Shown: positions 21,460 to 33,795 of the stretch, piece after piece
Layout of the letters: each line of letters begins with the position of its first letter
How positions within the stretch are numbered: position 1 is the first letter of the stretch
Source of the DNA: Halocafeteria seosinensis
Lineage: Eukaryota > Sar > Bigyra > Bicosoecida
DNA: 64,000 nt
Assembly (NCBI GenBank): GCA_001687465.1
Contig: LVLI01000217.1
Location: 62,001-126,000, forward strand
Direction of reading: 5' to 3'
The notes under the pieces: generated by a model
Database searches by the model: none
What the model was told of the DNA's origin: nothing
Seen by the model: only the letters and a program-made list of their open reading frames with translations
Made by a program: the position numbers and the translations under genes

Positions 21460-24400
21460 TCATTCTTCAGGGTTTGCACATCCCGGAACTTCTTGAGATA
21501 AGTGATATAGGAAAGAATTAACGTGTTGCCAGACTGGTTGACTAGCTCCATGGGACCAGGCTTCCAACTTTCTAAAATGTGCTGGCATGCTGGCAATCCA
21601 GTCGATCGGTGCTGGTTGATCAGAGGAAGTCCAGGCAGTCTTTTCCATATCACCGTGGTCCACTTTCGTGGTCTCAAGCTCTTGTAGTCTCTGATTTGCA
21701 TGAGAGGACAATTCGAAATGTGAAGCCACCAAGTTTACCGTACCAATGACACAATGCCAACACGATCGTTGAATCAATATCCACTGCATCCGCTCCAAGT
21801 GACCAAAGTAGCACATGCAGAGTACGAAAGCTGGCCAGCATGTACTATTTGCCAGATTTACCACAGTTTCCTCCTCTAGTAAATTGTCAGGAACAAAAGC
21901 GACATCCAACGTACCGAACTGGCGTGGATAAGCCACCGAAAGGAAACGTCCTAATTGCGCAAGGGAGCCGGAATTGCCAGTTCGTATAACCGGCACATCT
22001 TCCTTCGTCAGAAGCGATAAGGAAAACATGTATTGCGGGGTCAGAATAGGTTCGCATCGTTGAAAAGCATTTGCTATTCGTCGCAATTGCTTGGTCGAAA
22101 ACTGTGATTTTGTTTCGCGAACCAGGAAGCAAATCCTAGAAAATATCCAATTTACAGATTCTAAGAACTCAAACTGCTTGGAGCTATAGGATGAATAGGG
22201 AACGAGACCCGACCCACTATTTCCTTCTGCAAGGTGATCGTCTCCTGGGACGCAAATCTGATGCGTTGCACTGTGGAACTCTAGCAGCACTTTGACGCTC
22301 TGTTCTGTGAGTTTGGTGGTACCCTCAGCGAATCCTTCGTATGTTTCCATCCAAGCTTGGTTCTGGACATTCTCAATAAGCTGCTCTCCTAACCAAATTG
22401 CCGACCTAAAATGTTTCTGATCCACCAAAGAGTTGTATGTTTGTCTCACGATAGAAGCCAAAGGAAGGTTGAAACAAGTAGAAAAGGAAGCGGAAAGTAC
22501 AGCCACGCGTATGTCATCTTTGTGGTGTCTCCAAATACCTTTGATAAACGATACCTTGGAATTCGAAACTGCACCGTCGAGACCTTTATCTATGCCCGCT
22601 TCTTTGAATAAGTATATGAACCAATGAAGATCCCGCAGAGCAATGACAGACGACAACTGAAACTCAATCGAGTGCTTGCAAAGCGACAATTTACGGAGTT
22701 CGTCTGCTTCCGCTCCACATGTCTTCCGGAATTGCTCCCGTCGCTCCCTACAGATTTGATAGGCTGCTCCATGCAGTCGAGAGAGCTCAATGACAACATG
22801 ACAGGCCATGAATTTGAAGTAAGAAGCCGTCTTTCTCAGTGACGTATCATCTGCTAGCACTGCATTGATAAGCCAGTTGGTTGCGGAAACCGCGCTGCTT
22901 AGCTGGTCATTTTCCTCTACTTTCCCAGTAGACTGAAGCGCATCAGAAGCAAGGATTAAGAACAAGACCTTCTCTCCAGTTACGCGAGCAAACTCTTGCA
23001 TACGCTCGCTATCACATGGATACAGAAGCGAAGATAGCTGGCCACATTCACTTCCGCGGTTTTCCGTAGATGGTTCTTGCTTTAACCATTCACCTACAAG
23101 ACGCTCCTTCAGATTCTCGAAGGACCTATTGCTCCGTTTCAGGATTTCTTGACAAAGTTGGAAGAGCTTGACGGCAATGGACGAACTATCCATCTGAAAG
23201 GATTCATCGCATTCCAATTGAAGTTCTGATGATATCGATGTATGAACAAGCGTGCGCAGGGCGGCGTCCGCACTCTCATTCAGCATAGACCGCACCAACT
23301 GTTCCCCATCTACTTCGTGACTCAAACACACATCCGCACTGTGTTCCAGTGCGCCGACGTGAATGAGTTTGATCCGCAATAATGCATTACGGATCATTGC
23401 GGGAAATCGATTTCTTGAAAGTGTTTGCGTTGGAAATTCTTTTGGTTTGGAACACTCTTCAGTATGCATTTCATTTTCTTTATCATTCTGGTCACTAGAT
23501 AAGTGAACCTCATAGTTTAGAGCAAGGAAACACAGTTTTCCTGTAGCAATACCAGCTTCCTCTGAAGATTTAAGAAACGAGCCGTAATAATGCCTCCACT
23601 GACTGCCTGCGTCTAAGCTTTCAGCGCACTTCTCTCCTTGAGACAACGAGTGCAGAGCATTAGTCCAAGACAGCTCTGAGTTTCGTTTTATTGTATCCAA
23701 ACGGTTTAGAAAAGAAGACTGAGGATCGTAGAAGGACACATCAAACCCCTGGAGATGCTTATCGGAGCCGGTCAACACGTAGCTATACTCTTCGTTATCT
23801 TTCACCGACACCAAACTTAAAGTCGGTAGTTCAAATAATTGGCCTACTCCCGAAACTGCTTTCCTCAAGTTTCGGATGAGCCCGGATTGCATCAGTGTAG
23901 GGATTGAGGCTGTCACTAGTGTATCATCACCCTTCTCCGGACGCATTTTGCAGTGTACCTCAAGCTCTGGTGAAAATATTGAGGAATATACCCTGGCCCA
24001 CATAGGTTGTTGGAGGTCTTTCCGGTCGAAGGGCAGAGCGTCCTGGATCCACTCCAGCGTTTGCAACTGGCGGGTGCTATCGTAAATCTGCTCCAGTTGC
24101 TCAACGATATCGTCCAGGTGAATTGGCTTCAATGCCTCGTCACGCCCTCCACAGCACATCATCTGGTCCAATAAATACTTCTGCAGGTGTTGGAATTGAG
24201 GCTCAACTGAGTCACGAAGAGAAAATGACCCTCGTGTTGTAGTTCTTGGAACGCCTGCTACTATTTCTGAGTTTGGATGCACCATGTACAGTTGGACTTC
24301 TCGAAGATGGTATGAACGTGAATTGTTAGCCCCAAGCCCCGTCATGTTGTCTAGACACAGATCCTTAAATTGTGCTCCAAGGAATGCAGCCACGTTGCAT

Positions 24401-27400
24401 ATCCGCTGGACCACGAACTTTTTGGTCATTGATTTGCATAGTTCTTCGTAAAAGAAGTCCTCATGCAAGTGCAACGGGGCAGTCAAAGGCAGCAGTTTAG
24501 GGATGGTTGACGGGCAAATTTCTCTTCTCAAGATCTTGAGACTCTCCTCGCCCAATAACGAGTGGATTGGTAACCTTTCCCGTGCTCTTCCATCAATCAG
24601 ACTCAGATTTTTGGGATCCCACAACTGTACATCGGAAACAAAATATGTCCCTGCTCTTGATCTCCATAGTGGCTGCGACACTTCCTCAGCCAATGGCTGA
24701 GCATTTCTGCGATAGTTCCTGAGAGCCAATGTAAGCTGAACTATCCTGTCGCATTCGCACGAATGAAAATGTTCCTTCAAAACATTGGAAACGAAGAGAA
24801 TGCGTTCATAGTCGTATGGGTTAATTGTGTACAACGCGTTTTTGAGTACATCGAAAGTGACGGAACGCTCAAGTTGTTCCAAAACGTCCTTGATCAGGGG
24901 CTTCCATTTATGGAAGTAGTCCTGAAAGCGACAATCAAGTAGCACCCACTCTAGGACACGCGTGAGGGCACTTTGTGGGGGTATTTTATAACAGGAACAA
25001 TATGCCGCAATCGTGTTAATAGTACAGAATTCCCCTACGACCCTTACAAAGTGCTCTTGACCCCACGTCTTTACTTCCTCCATTGCTGACTCAATAGAAG
25101 TAACGCTTCTGTCACCACCAGTTCCAAGACGAATGACATCAGAGTCACACATTTTGCCTCTCAAAACCTTGTACCAGCAGTAATGCTCTTGTAGCTGTTG
25201 GCAGATATCTGTCAGTTCTTTGTCCCCAAATGCCAGAGCAACGCGACTCCCAACGTTAGCTACGGATACCAAAGACTCCGGTTTGCAGATCACCTGGGGT
25301 AGAAGGGTTCGTACTGCGTCGAGGGCAAGTTCAGCTGACTGATGCAATAGATACGCTGAGCAAAGATCGAGGTCCATCAAACTTGAGTCGAAGACAGCCG
25401 AGGAAAGGAGCCCGAAAATGTTCGTGCTATCTTCTCTGCGACTTTCGGTTGCAGGCATTTTTATCATGAGCGTTCGCAAAGACAACTGGCGAGCACCACG
25501 ATCCAGCAGACACTGAATTGTTGTGTCCCTGCTGATCTTGTCACTTGATAGTATCCACGATATGAGATGCTCAGTTTCCGGGCTATCTCGTTCTAGAAGA
25601 GAGGTAGTGTCAGTGAAATGGCTCCGGAATTTTCGATATACGTCTAGATCAATGGATTGAGAACTGTCGTCGTCTTCCTGTACCTCCATAGTCTCGGAAC
25701 CAAAGAACTTCCGACTCAATGAAGAGCTCCCTCGCGTGTCGTCACGCTGTCGTAATTCATTTCTCCACGCCGTAATCACAGATCCGAAAGGATCATTTGA
25801 CGAAAGCGACTTGCATTGATTTGATTCATCCAAATCCGAATTCTTCCATACCCATTCCGAGGTCTCGACTTGTTGCCAAACTTCAAACACTCCTGAGATG
25901 TCGTCATCTGGGCAGGCGGCTAGTGACTGCTTCGTTATTTCTGTACCGGCCGAAGGTATATACTCTTTACACACAGACGAATTTGAAGTGACGGACATAT
26001 TTTTAGCAACGTTGCATAAATTCTTGAAAACTGTACTGTTACTGCGTCCCTGCTGGGTCAACAATATGCTCTCATCAAGACGTGCTGCAGTATGGGCAAA
26101 AGGAATCTGCCCAACTTTGTTCTTCGCATCCCCACAATATTTTGAGACTATCGAAGGGACGCTGAGGCCAAAAAGTGAGAGAACGCGTTTCAGACGACCT
26201 GTTTGTTGGTGACATAACGCAAAGTCGGGGCTCTTGTCGCAGCCACGGTTTTCAGGTTTATTACAAAGTTCTCCAATGACCCGCGTCAAGCACTCCTCTT
26301 GAAGTGAGCGGTCTTCTAAGAACGAGAAAGCGGGCTGAATACCAAACTCCGAAGATAACGAGATGCATCTCTGCGCATAATCGATCCAGCGAAGTAGAGT
26401 GTCCTTCCCATTTGCCGGCTCTCCTAGATCTATGCATGCAGTTGCAAGTGTAATAAGAGACTCATTTAACCCAATAAATTCTTGAATTGATTCTCCCTTC
26501 GGGGTCTGTTCCAATCCAACGACTGAGCTAACGATATCGGTGCCAACTTTACGAGCGTTTGAGGAACTATGTGCTATGCGTTCGAGACAAAATTGCAGCG
26601 CCTCTTCTGCTGCCTTGGCAATGTGATTTTGGTCAATGTCATACAAGCAATCGAGAAGCGATGAATCCATAATCATACAAGCTAGGGTATTTCGATAACC
26701 ACCATTCTCGCTCGACAGACACTTCAGTGGAGAGACAAACTCAAGCAGCCGCTCGTCCTCTACAATGGTTTCCCCCAAGATGCACTGGATAGCCTCGTTC
26801 AAACTCAACGGAATGTTCTTCGAGAACGAGGAAAGGAGTTTCGCCGATATTTGGTCACTGTCCTCGGCATTGCGTTGGCGAAATTCAATCCAACGCTTCA
26901 GCACGAGCGGATACAATATTGCTATCTGTAAAGACAGCTCTCTGTTCTTCTTCTGTGAACTCGTGCCATCGTTTCTTTGGTTGTATAGAACCGTGCATTC
27001 TAAAAAATTTGTGTGTAGCGCTTGAGCACTAAGCATTGAAGTGCCGGAAAACACCAGAGAATGCAGCAGAGTTCCGCAACTGCAGGAACCAGACATCATA
27101 CGACAACATGCAGTCCATGCTTGAACATTATCGGATAAATTCACTTGAACCATATTGTACTGATACAGTACATCTCGAATAATCATCAAACGCTCTTGTT
27201 GGGACAAATCATCGACATTGGAGACATCCCATCGCCGAATATCATTAAGCAGGCGATAGCAGCTCTCAGCATAAGGGGGTATACACACTTTTAAGAACTC
27301 AATGGCCGTTGATGCCCTAACAGAACAGCTACTTATACATCTTATTACAGTATCAATGCGCTCTTCGAGTTCCGTATCTCCCGGCTCATAAGCCTGCAAA

Positions 27401-30269
27401 AGCGAAATACGAGAGCAGTATAATCGGCTCGGACCAATTCGAACGAAACCAAGTACAAGCGCGTACCTCGCAGCAAAGCTCTTGGACATAAGAATTCAGC
27501 AAAGCATCTGCGTGGACATTATGCCGCCGACAGAAGGGGACAAAATGGTTTTTGATGTGAGCGCGAAGCTGACCGGAGGTCTGGCAATTATCAAGGACAG
27601 CAATGCCGATACCATCGAGCGTCATCTCTTGAAACTGCTCTAAAGAAAGCGAGACGTTGTGCTGGAAACGTAGTAAAAACAACTCTAGCAATTGAAGCCA
27701 ATGAGACTTTGCATTGGCAGAACATTCTCTTAGAAAATTCATAGTAGTCTGATGGAGTTTGTCACGCTCCAAACAACGTTCTATGGAGTTTATTCTCCAC
27801 GCTGATGGAAACGCACTTCTCACTGTACGATTAAAAACATCATCAGAGCTCAAATTGGATACCAATTGATCCCATCTTTTTTCATCGTCATGTCCTGCTT
27901 TATCTTGCCAATACGATTCACTGTCTCTGAAGGACTTCAACAGACGCAAGGTCTCCAACTCTCCAGTCTGCTTGGTTTCCAACACTGGTTTCAGACAATC
28001 ACTAAGCACGGCGTTTCCACCTCTTAGACAGACTGTCATCAGCAGCACTGCATCCATTGTGTTCGTCGGCGATTGGGCCATGTTGAGCGTCATTCGTGTG
28101 CCCCATCGTTCTAGGCTTTCCACCGTCGAAGCACCTAAGCAAGACGTAAACCGATCGGAAAGTAAGTCAGTCAAGACATCTACTTCGCTGGAGCTCATAT
28201 CACTATGCCGATCAATGATTTTCTGTGCAATCAATGCAGCCACCCGAGGGTAAGGCAGCATCTCCCACAAAACGGTCAGTGACTCCAGGGCATGCAGTCT
28301 TTCAAGCGCAGACGAAAGATCTGTCTTAACAAAACTTCTCCACTCGAAAAGTCCCGAGAATACCTCTTTCCAGCACCTCCATTTTTTTAACGTAAAGTAT
28401 ACAACTGTGTAAGCATCCTGGATAGTATCGATATCATCCGTACCAAACGGTTCAATGAAGTCCTGTAAGTCCATTATCTGATCCTCAGAACTTTGTTCTT
28501 GGAGTTTTTCATACGACATCCTCAAACCAAACTCCAATAGCCTTTGCTGATTGCTATGCTCCTGGCAAAATGTGGTTAAACACGTTTCAGAAACAAACGT
28601 TGGGAGCTCTCCATTCAATTCCTCAAGTTTACCAGCCAATTCTTGGATAATGCCATCTTCATATTCCCCTCCGGTTTTTTGGTTAGTTATTCGGGACGAC
28701 AAGACTGACGCTTCAGCGCATCTGATGTCTTCAAGGGGAATATCGTTGGCATTTGCGAATTCCCGAGCTTTTTCCATTTCCCCATTTGCTACAAGCGCCT
28801 CAAGTTGGTCCGTAAGACTTTGCATCTGCTCTTCTTCAGGTGTTGGTGTTAGCAGTGTAAGTACTATGCCAGTTGGGCAAAGCTGCAGCGAAAAGATATG
28901 AGCGAATCCGGAACTTGGGGCATTGAGATTCTCAAAGTGGCTTCCTTGAAGAGAGGCCACTGTTTTCACACTGAAAGTTGATTCCCTAAATTGAACATTC
29001 TGCAGTCGGATTTCATTTGTTCCACCTTCCACTACGGCAACGTAGACGTGTGCAGGAACCTCTTCGGCACTAAGCATCTGCACGTCATCGGGGGGTATAA
29101 ATTCAAAATCGCAAACTTTGGTGAAATCGCCGCGCTCCGGATGAAGGCGCTCAAACCCTTTCGATGTCCGGTGGAATAGGAAAACGAAACCATCGGTGGA
29201 TACAAGGGCAAGCTTGCAGCCAAAATGATCCCATACGACTTTTGAGACGCCTTTAACGTCCAGAGATTCTGGTGTAAACCTCTCTAAAAGCTCCATTTTA
29301 GCTTCGGAAGTGTTCGACAATTGATAAATATCAGTAACACTCTGAGTCCCAATACCTGCCACCGCTAGGAGGGTCCACTCTGCTGTCCAGTATTGATCAA
29401 TAGACAGTACAGTGTTGTCTATTCCATCTTGAAGTGTCATCGCTGCCCGCTTAATGGAGCGGAGATCACTACCATTTTTGGCTTTCTCAATGCTAGTCAG
29501 ATTCACATTCAACAGACGTCTCACCTCTCCGTTCGTACTGCACATTAATATATCCGGTGAGGCTTCGCAGAATGCAGGCACAGAAGTGAAACGAACGGCA
29601 CAGAAGGTCGATTTAGGTGCGTCGCCTTGTGCGTTATGCATTTTATCTGGATTGAACATTTTCTTTCTAAAGAGAAGGTCGCCGTCGCTCTTGAGGAAAT
29701 GGGCAAAGCCTGCTGAGTCGCCGACGATGATGAACTCTCCATCGGGACTAAAGTCTGCTTCCTCGCAAATATCATCCTGAGACAAGCGTACACTCTTTAC
29801 AAATTCCTCATCTTCAATCATTCCATCTGCAAACGCCATGGAAGTGTCGGGAGGAGGTACCCTTGAAGGAAAACAGCTTACCTTCATCAACCTTGAACGA
29901 GAAGATATGTACCCGAGGACCGTTGAGTACGGCTACCTTTTCTGTAAACATGCAATTCTCAGGGGTGCTAGAGAGTCCCACGGGTGGCCACGATACTAGA
30001 CGGGGTGACGATTCCTCCAGCGCGTCACGTGATAATGATGCTGCGTTAGCACACGAGTCATCAAGATTAACTTCTGGTGGTAAAATTCGAGCAATCCGCT
30101 TCAATACGAAATCTTGATTCTCGTTCTCCTGCGCAGCCATTTGAATCCGTGGTATCAAGACATCTCCGTATGGCTTTGCACTCCTTGCACTTACTTTCTG
30201 CTGTTGCTGCTCATCCTCTTCTGCATCATCTGAGGACTTGTTCACCAGCCATTCGATCTTGGCCGGCAT
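21460..30269 (-). CDS. KNTC1/Rod-like (RZZ complex) large protein
   Basis: Three exons (29882-30269, 27467-29826, 21460-27393), with introns of 55 and 73 nt, give 2,893 residues. The N-terminal ~500 residues look like a beta-propeller (DGEFIIVGDS; DILMCSTNGEVRRLLNVN) and match the N-terminus of metazoan KNTC1/Rod in order and spacing. This is followed by a helical switch resembling the KNTC1 segment after its propeller (LEALVANGEMEKAREFA). The rest is all-alpha solenoid. Rod acts with Zwilch and ZW10 at kinetochores in the spindle checkpoint; the related NBAS/Sec39 family acts with ZW10 in Golgi-ER transport and cannot be excluded. It is longer than human KNTC1 (about 2,200). The stop lies 72 bp from the stop of the convergent INO80-like gene. 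Confidence 0.5.
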
Positions 30270-30511
30270 CGTGGAAGAGAGAAATCAACGTCGGAAGGGA
30301 TCGAAATGCTTCCTAAACGGCAAGAGATGGCACCTTCACAAACCCTTCTTCTTCTAGGGTTCTGAAAACAGAAGCAACAGCAAAAAAAAATAAAACTAAA
30401 ATTAAACTACACCTATATGCTTCAAGCTTTGGTTCCTTCTTTTCCTTTTTCTTTCTTTTATCAGAGTCAATTGACTGCACCAAACTACTTACCCTTCCTC
30501 CATGCATCCGG

Positions 30512-30530
30512 TCCGGGCGCAAAGCCCGGA
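30512..30530. repeat. Intergenic palindrome TCCGGGC-GCAAA-GCCCGGA
   Basis: Perfect 7-bp arms around a 5-base loop. The same arms and nearly the same loop occur at 46972-46994, and the arms recur in reverse order at 63293-63309. All three are in intergenic DNA. Confidence 0.7.
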
Positions 30531-30628
30531 AAGCCAGGTCTGGCCGCCAAGATCGACTGGAGAAGAGACAGTCTGGCTGCCTTCATCCGGTGTATGGTGC
30601 TGTCTACGGTTGGTTGGATAAACCAGTT

Positions 30629-30676
30629 CTCTCTCTCTCTCTCTCTTTCTTTTTGTGTGTGTGTGTGTGTCTGTGT
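30629..30676. repeat. CT/GT compound microsatellite
   Basis: About nine CT units followed, after a short T-rich spacer, by about eight GT units. It lies about 120-170 bp upstream of the JmjC gene start. Confidence 0.9.
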
Positions 30677-30795
30677 TAGTGGGCTTGCTACAGGACACGG
30701 AAACGAGGAAAAATAAGTGCTCGGCACGTATCGTGGTGAGAGAATAGGAGACATTAAGGCCTCATTAAGGGCTTTTTGTCGACCGACGTCCGACA

Positions 30796-33096
30796 ATGGT
30801 GGGCACACAGTATAGGCAGGATCGTCGAGTCGCTCGTACCGCAACGAAAATGAATCTATGGAAGACAGCTATATTGTCAATAGCGTTTGTTTCTTTCCTT
30901 GGATCTTGCGTCGTAATACTCCAGCCGAATGATATGATCAGCTCCTGGGGAGGGCTTTTATCAGCTCCTCTTGATATAATTAGTTTTCCCGGTGCGGAGG
31001 CAGCAGGAAGGAAGTATGGCACCCCCAAACGACCTATCCGAGAGCAACAGGAGGTTGATGGGGATGAGGCGACGGAGAAACCCGCGACAAGCAGTGGTCG
31101 ACGCAGACCCAAACGGAAACCATCAAACCTAGATTTGGGCATGGATATTGATTTTGATGAATTAGAGGAACTGACAGACGATGAAGATCGGGACGCTGAA
31201 CTAAGTCCAGTAGATAAGGCTTGGAAAATAACGGAGGAGGCACTAAAACTAGCCAATGACAACCAACTTTTGCTGGCATTGCCAAAGTTCCAGGAAGCAA
31301 CCGAATTAGGACCTGGTATTGCTCAATTCTGGAATAACTTGGGAGTAACAGAAATGAGAATGGGGAAACTAAAGGCTGCGTACAAGCATTTTAACGAGGC
31401 TTTGAAAGTTGACCCCAAGGACAAGGCCCCGCTCAGCAATTTGGACGACCTACTGGGGTTCTTGAGAAAGCCACATGGAGCTTCCATGTTAGTAACAGAT
31501 CGCAGTGCCGAGGACATCCCTCCCGAGGTATTGCATCCTGAGACTGATGAAGGGGAGGATGAAGACGAGGATTTTGACTTGGATGAGCTACTGCCGCAGA
31601 GGAAGAAGTCTGCTCAGCCTGCACGCAGAGAAGCGAGTTCGTTCTCATCACCGGAAGACTCAGCGAATGAATACTTAGAGAACGGCAGGGTATTTAAAGG
31701 GAGCGGAAGCGCACCCCCTCGTGAAGGGGAACAGCGTCAGGAGAAAGACCAGCCTCCTGTGAAAGCAAAAGGCGGGATCCAACACACCGTTCGATATCTA
31801 CCTCGTATCTCTGTGCATGAACTGTACGCACCGGAAAATTTGCGATTCAGAACTGCGCAGAAACCGTTTATTCTAACGAATATCACCGACCTGTCTGGCT
31901 GGAGTCGTTCCAAGCACCACAAATGGAGTTTCGAATATTTCAAGAACCATGAAATGCGATCTGCCATGGTCGACTTCTATCCTCATAACATGGTAAGTGA
32001 TTACCGACTGTTCATAGAATGGACGCTCTGTTGACTCTTTAGGCTCCTTTGATAGTCATTTGCAGGAAAAGGAAAACGTGAGCCCCTTTATGATTCCCCT
32101 CGAAGAGGCAATGGATGAATTGCAGAACCCCAGTGGCAAGTATCCCAGGAGCAAGTATCGCCCAGGGCAATACGTGCAATGGAATATGAACCAGAAGCAG
32201 TGGCAGAATATGAAAGATGAGGTTGGAAGCTTACCAGAACAGTTAACCATGGATGATTATTGGTTCGAGGGCTGTTTAGAAGATGAAAAGCTCATAAGCC
32301 AGTATTACATTGCTACACACTGGAACATGATTCTTATGGGTAATAAAGGTGCAGGAATGTTCAATCATTGGGACATTTTGAAGACGAGCAGCTGGCAATT
32401 TCAGGCTCGAGGTTCCAAGAAGTGGCATATATGCCCACCCAGTGAGGTCGATAAGGTATGTTTCGATTCATTGTGTCTTATCTCTTTCCTACCAAAGTCG
32501 AAATACTTGCATTCTCTCAGATGTATGAGGCTGGGGCTGTAGATAGCTTTAACCCAGACTACAAAGCATACCCGTCGTTCAAGGAAGCGGACTGCTATTT
32601 GGATACCGTACATGAAGGTATGAAAGAAGAAGGAGTATCTAGATTTCCTTTCTTTCTCCGATACTCTATGCATTTGATGTACAGGAGAGGCAATATTTTA
32701 TCAGAAGGACTACTGGCACCAAACTGAGAACTTGGACGATGAGAATTTCGCTCTCAGCGGTAAGTCGCAGAACTCTCGCCGGGGAAAAGTAGCAGGCTAC
32801 ACGCCCACTACCTCTTTTGTGTATACAACTCAGGCACGAGTGTGGACTGGCTTAACCATGAATCTGTTGCGAATGAACTCGTATCAGAATGCTCAGGGTC
32901 GACCAAGAGGCTTCAAATGCTAACTCCTCCCTTGTGCAAAAAGCTCTTCAATTGCTACGAGTGGTGGAGACATGCATTTGCTGGCGAGTACAAGGGTTAC
33001 TCTCCAAATGCTCAGACACCGGGTGATTTGGGACGTGCGAAAGGCGTTGGAACCTTCGAATCTCTCGGCGTTTGTCCAAATGAACAGTCAAACTAA
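30796..33096 (+). CDS. Membrane-anchored TPR and JmjC-domain dioxygenase
   Basis: Five exons (30796-31992, 32066-32455, 32521-32617, 32685-32759, 32834-33096) give 673 residues. A hydrophobic segment at about 22-43 suggests a signal anchor or signal peptide. Two TPR-like helix pairs follow (about 140-215; WNNLGVTEMRMGKLKAAYKH, EALKVDP), then acidic linkers, then a JmjC/cupin domain (about 325-600). The Fe(II) ligands are visible: HWD (His500, Asp502) and a second histidine in WHQTENL (about 573). The family uses 2-oxoglutarate and oxygen to hydroxylate or demethylate proteins. With an N-terminal membrane segment, this member may work in the secretory pathway as a protein hydroxylase rather than on histones; that is inference. 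A second possible start lies at codon 19. Confidence 0.75.
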
Positions 33097-33795
33097 GGTG
33101 TTCGGTGCTTACCAGTCAGTAAGTATCACAGCTTGGCGTATCTAAGAGCTGCTCAGGAACTCGAGTCCCGATATAGCATTTTCGCATAATAACTTTTGCT
33201 CGTATATGTGGTCAAATTTGGCGCCATCCTAACCATACAATGAACTGTGGAAGTAGAGCACATTGGTAGGAGCAAATATAATACAGGAATCATGAGAACG
33301 TAACTGTAACTGTACCGATCGAAGATATCTGCAATTTCGTTTGCTCTGAATCGTGTGCTCCAGCAGCCTCTCCCTTATTGTAGTTCATCGAATGGAATTG
33401 GAGGATGGATGCAAGGGTCATCCACTCAGACATGATGCACGTGGCCGGAATTCTGATGACTCAATCAGCTTAAGTTATAGTCGCAATGAAGCAAGGAAAC
33501 GTCGTCTTAGCTACATTGAAGATGCCGGAAGCATTTCTTTGGTTCCTTAGTGTACGTGACTCCACGCAGTACGATTGACACTTTTGGGTTACTTGGAGGG
33601 CAACGTTCCACATAAGCATCATCGTTCGTCATGCTCAAATTGCAGCTCAATCCAGGTATGCTGCTGTAGCAATGGGCATTGGGTAGTGTGACACACGGTT
33701 TGCCAGAGTGCCTTGTGCTCATGAGCAGCTTCTTGTTGTGGGCTCCATCTCTGAGCAAACAAGCAACCTATACAATGCGGATTCTGGCCTGTGAG
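33097..33795. other. Intergenic region, no supported gene
   Basis: Lies between the 3' ends of the JmjC gene and of the leftward membrane-protein gene. A 52-codon open frame from the ATG at 33392 and an 83-codon minus-strand frame have no recognisable features and are not called. Confidence 0.5.

Larger units (their letters stand above)
30270..30795. other. Divergent intergenic region with microsatellite and hairpin
   Basis: This separates the leftward KNTC1-like gene from the rightward JmjC gene and should act as a two-way promoter. It contains a palindrome (30512-30530) and a CT/GT microsatellite (30629-30676). No gene is seen in it. Confidence 0.5.

Noticed and set aside
33392-33550. 52-codon open frame
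   Set aside because: Too short, no recognisable motif, no supporting splice or neighbour evidence.
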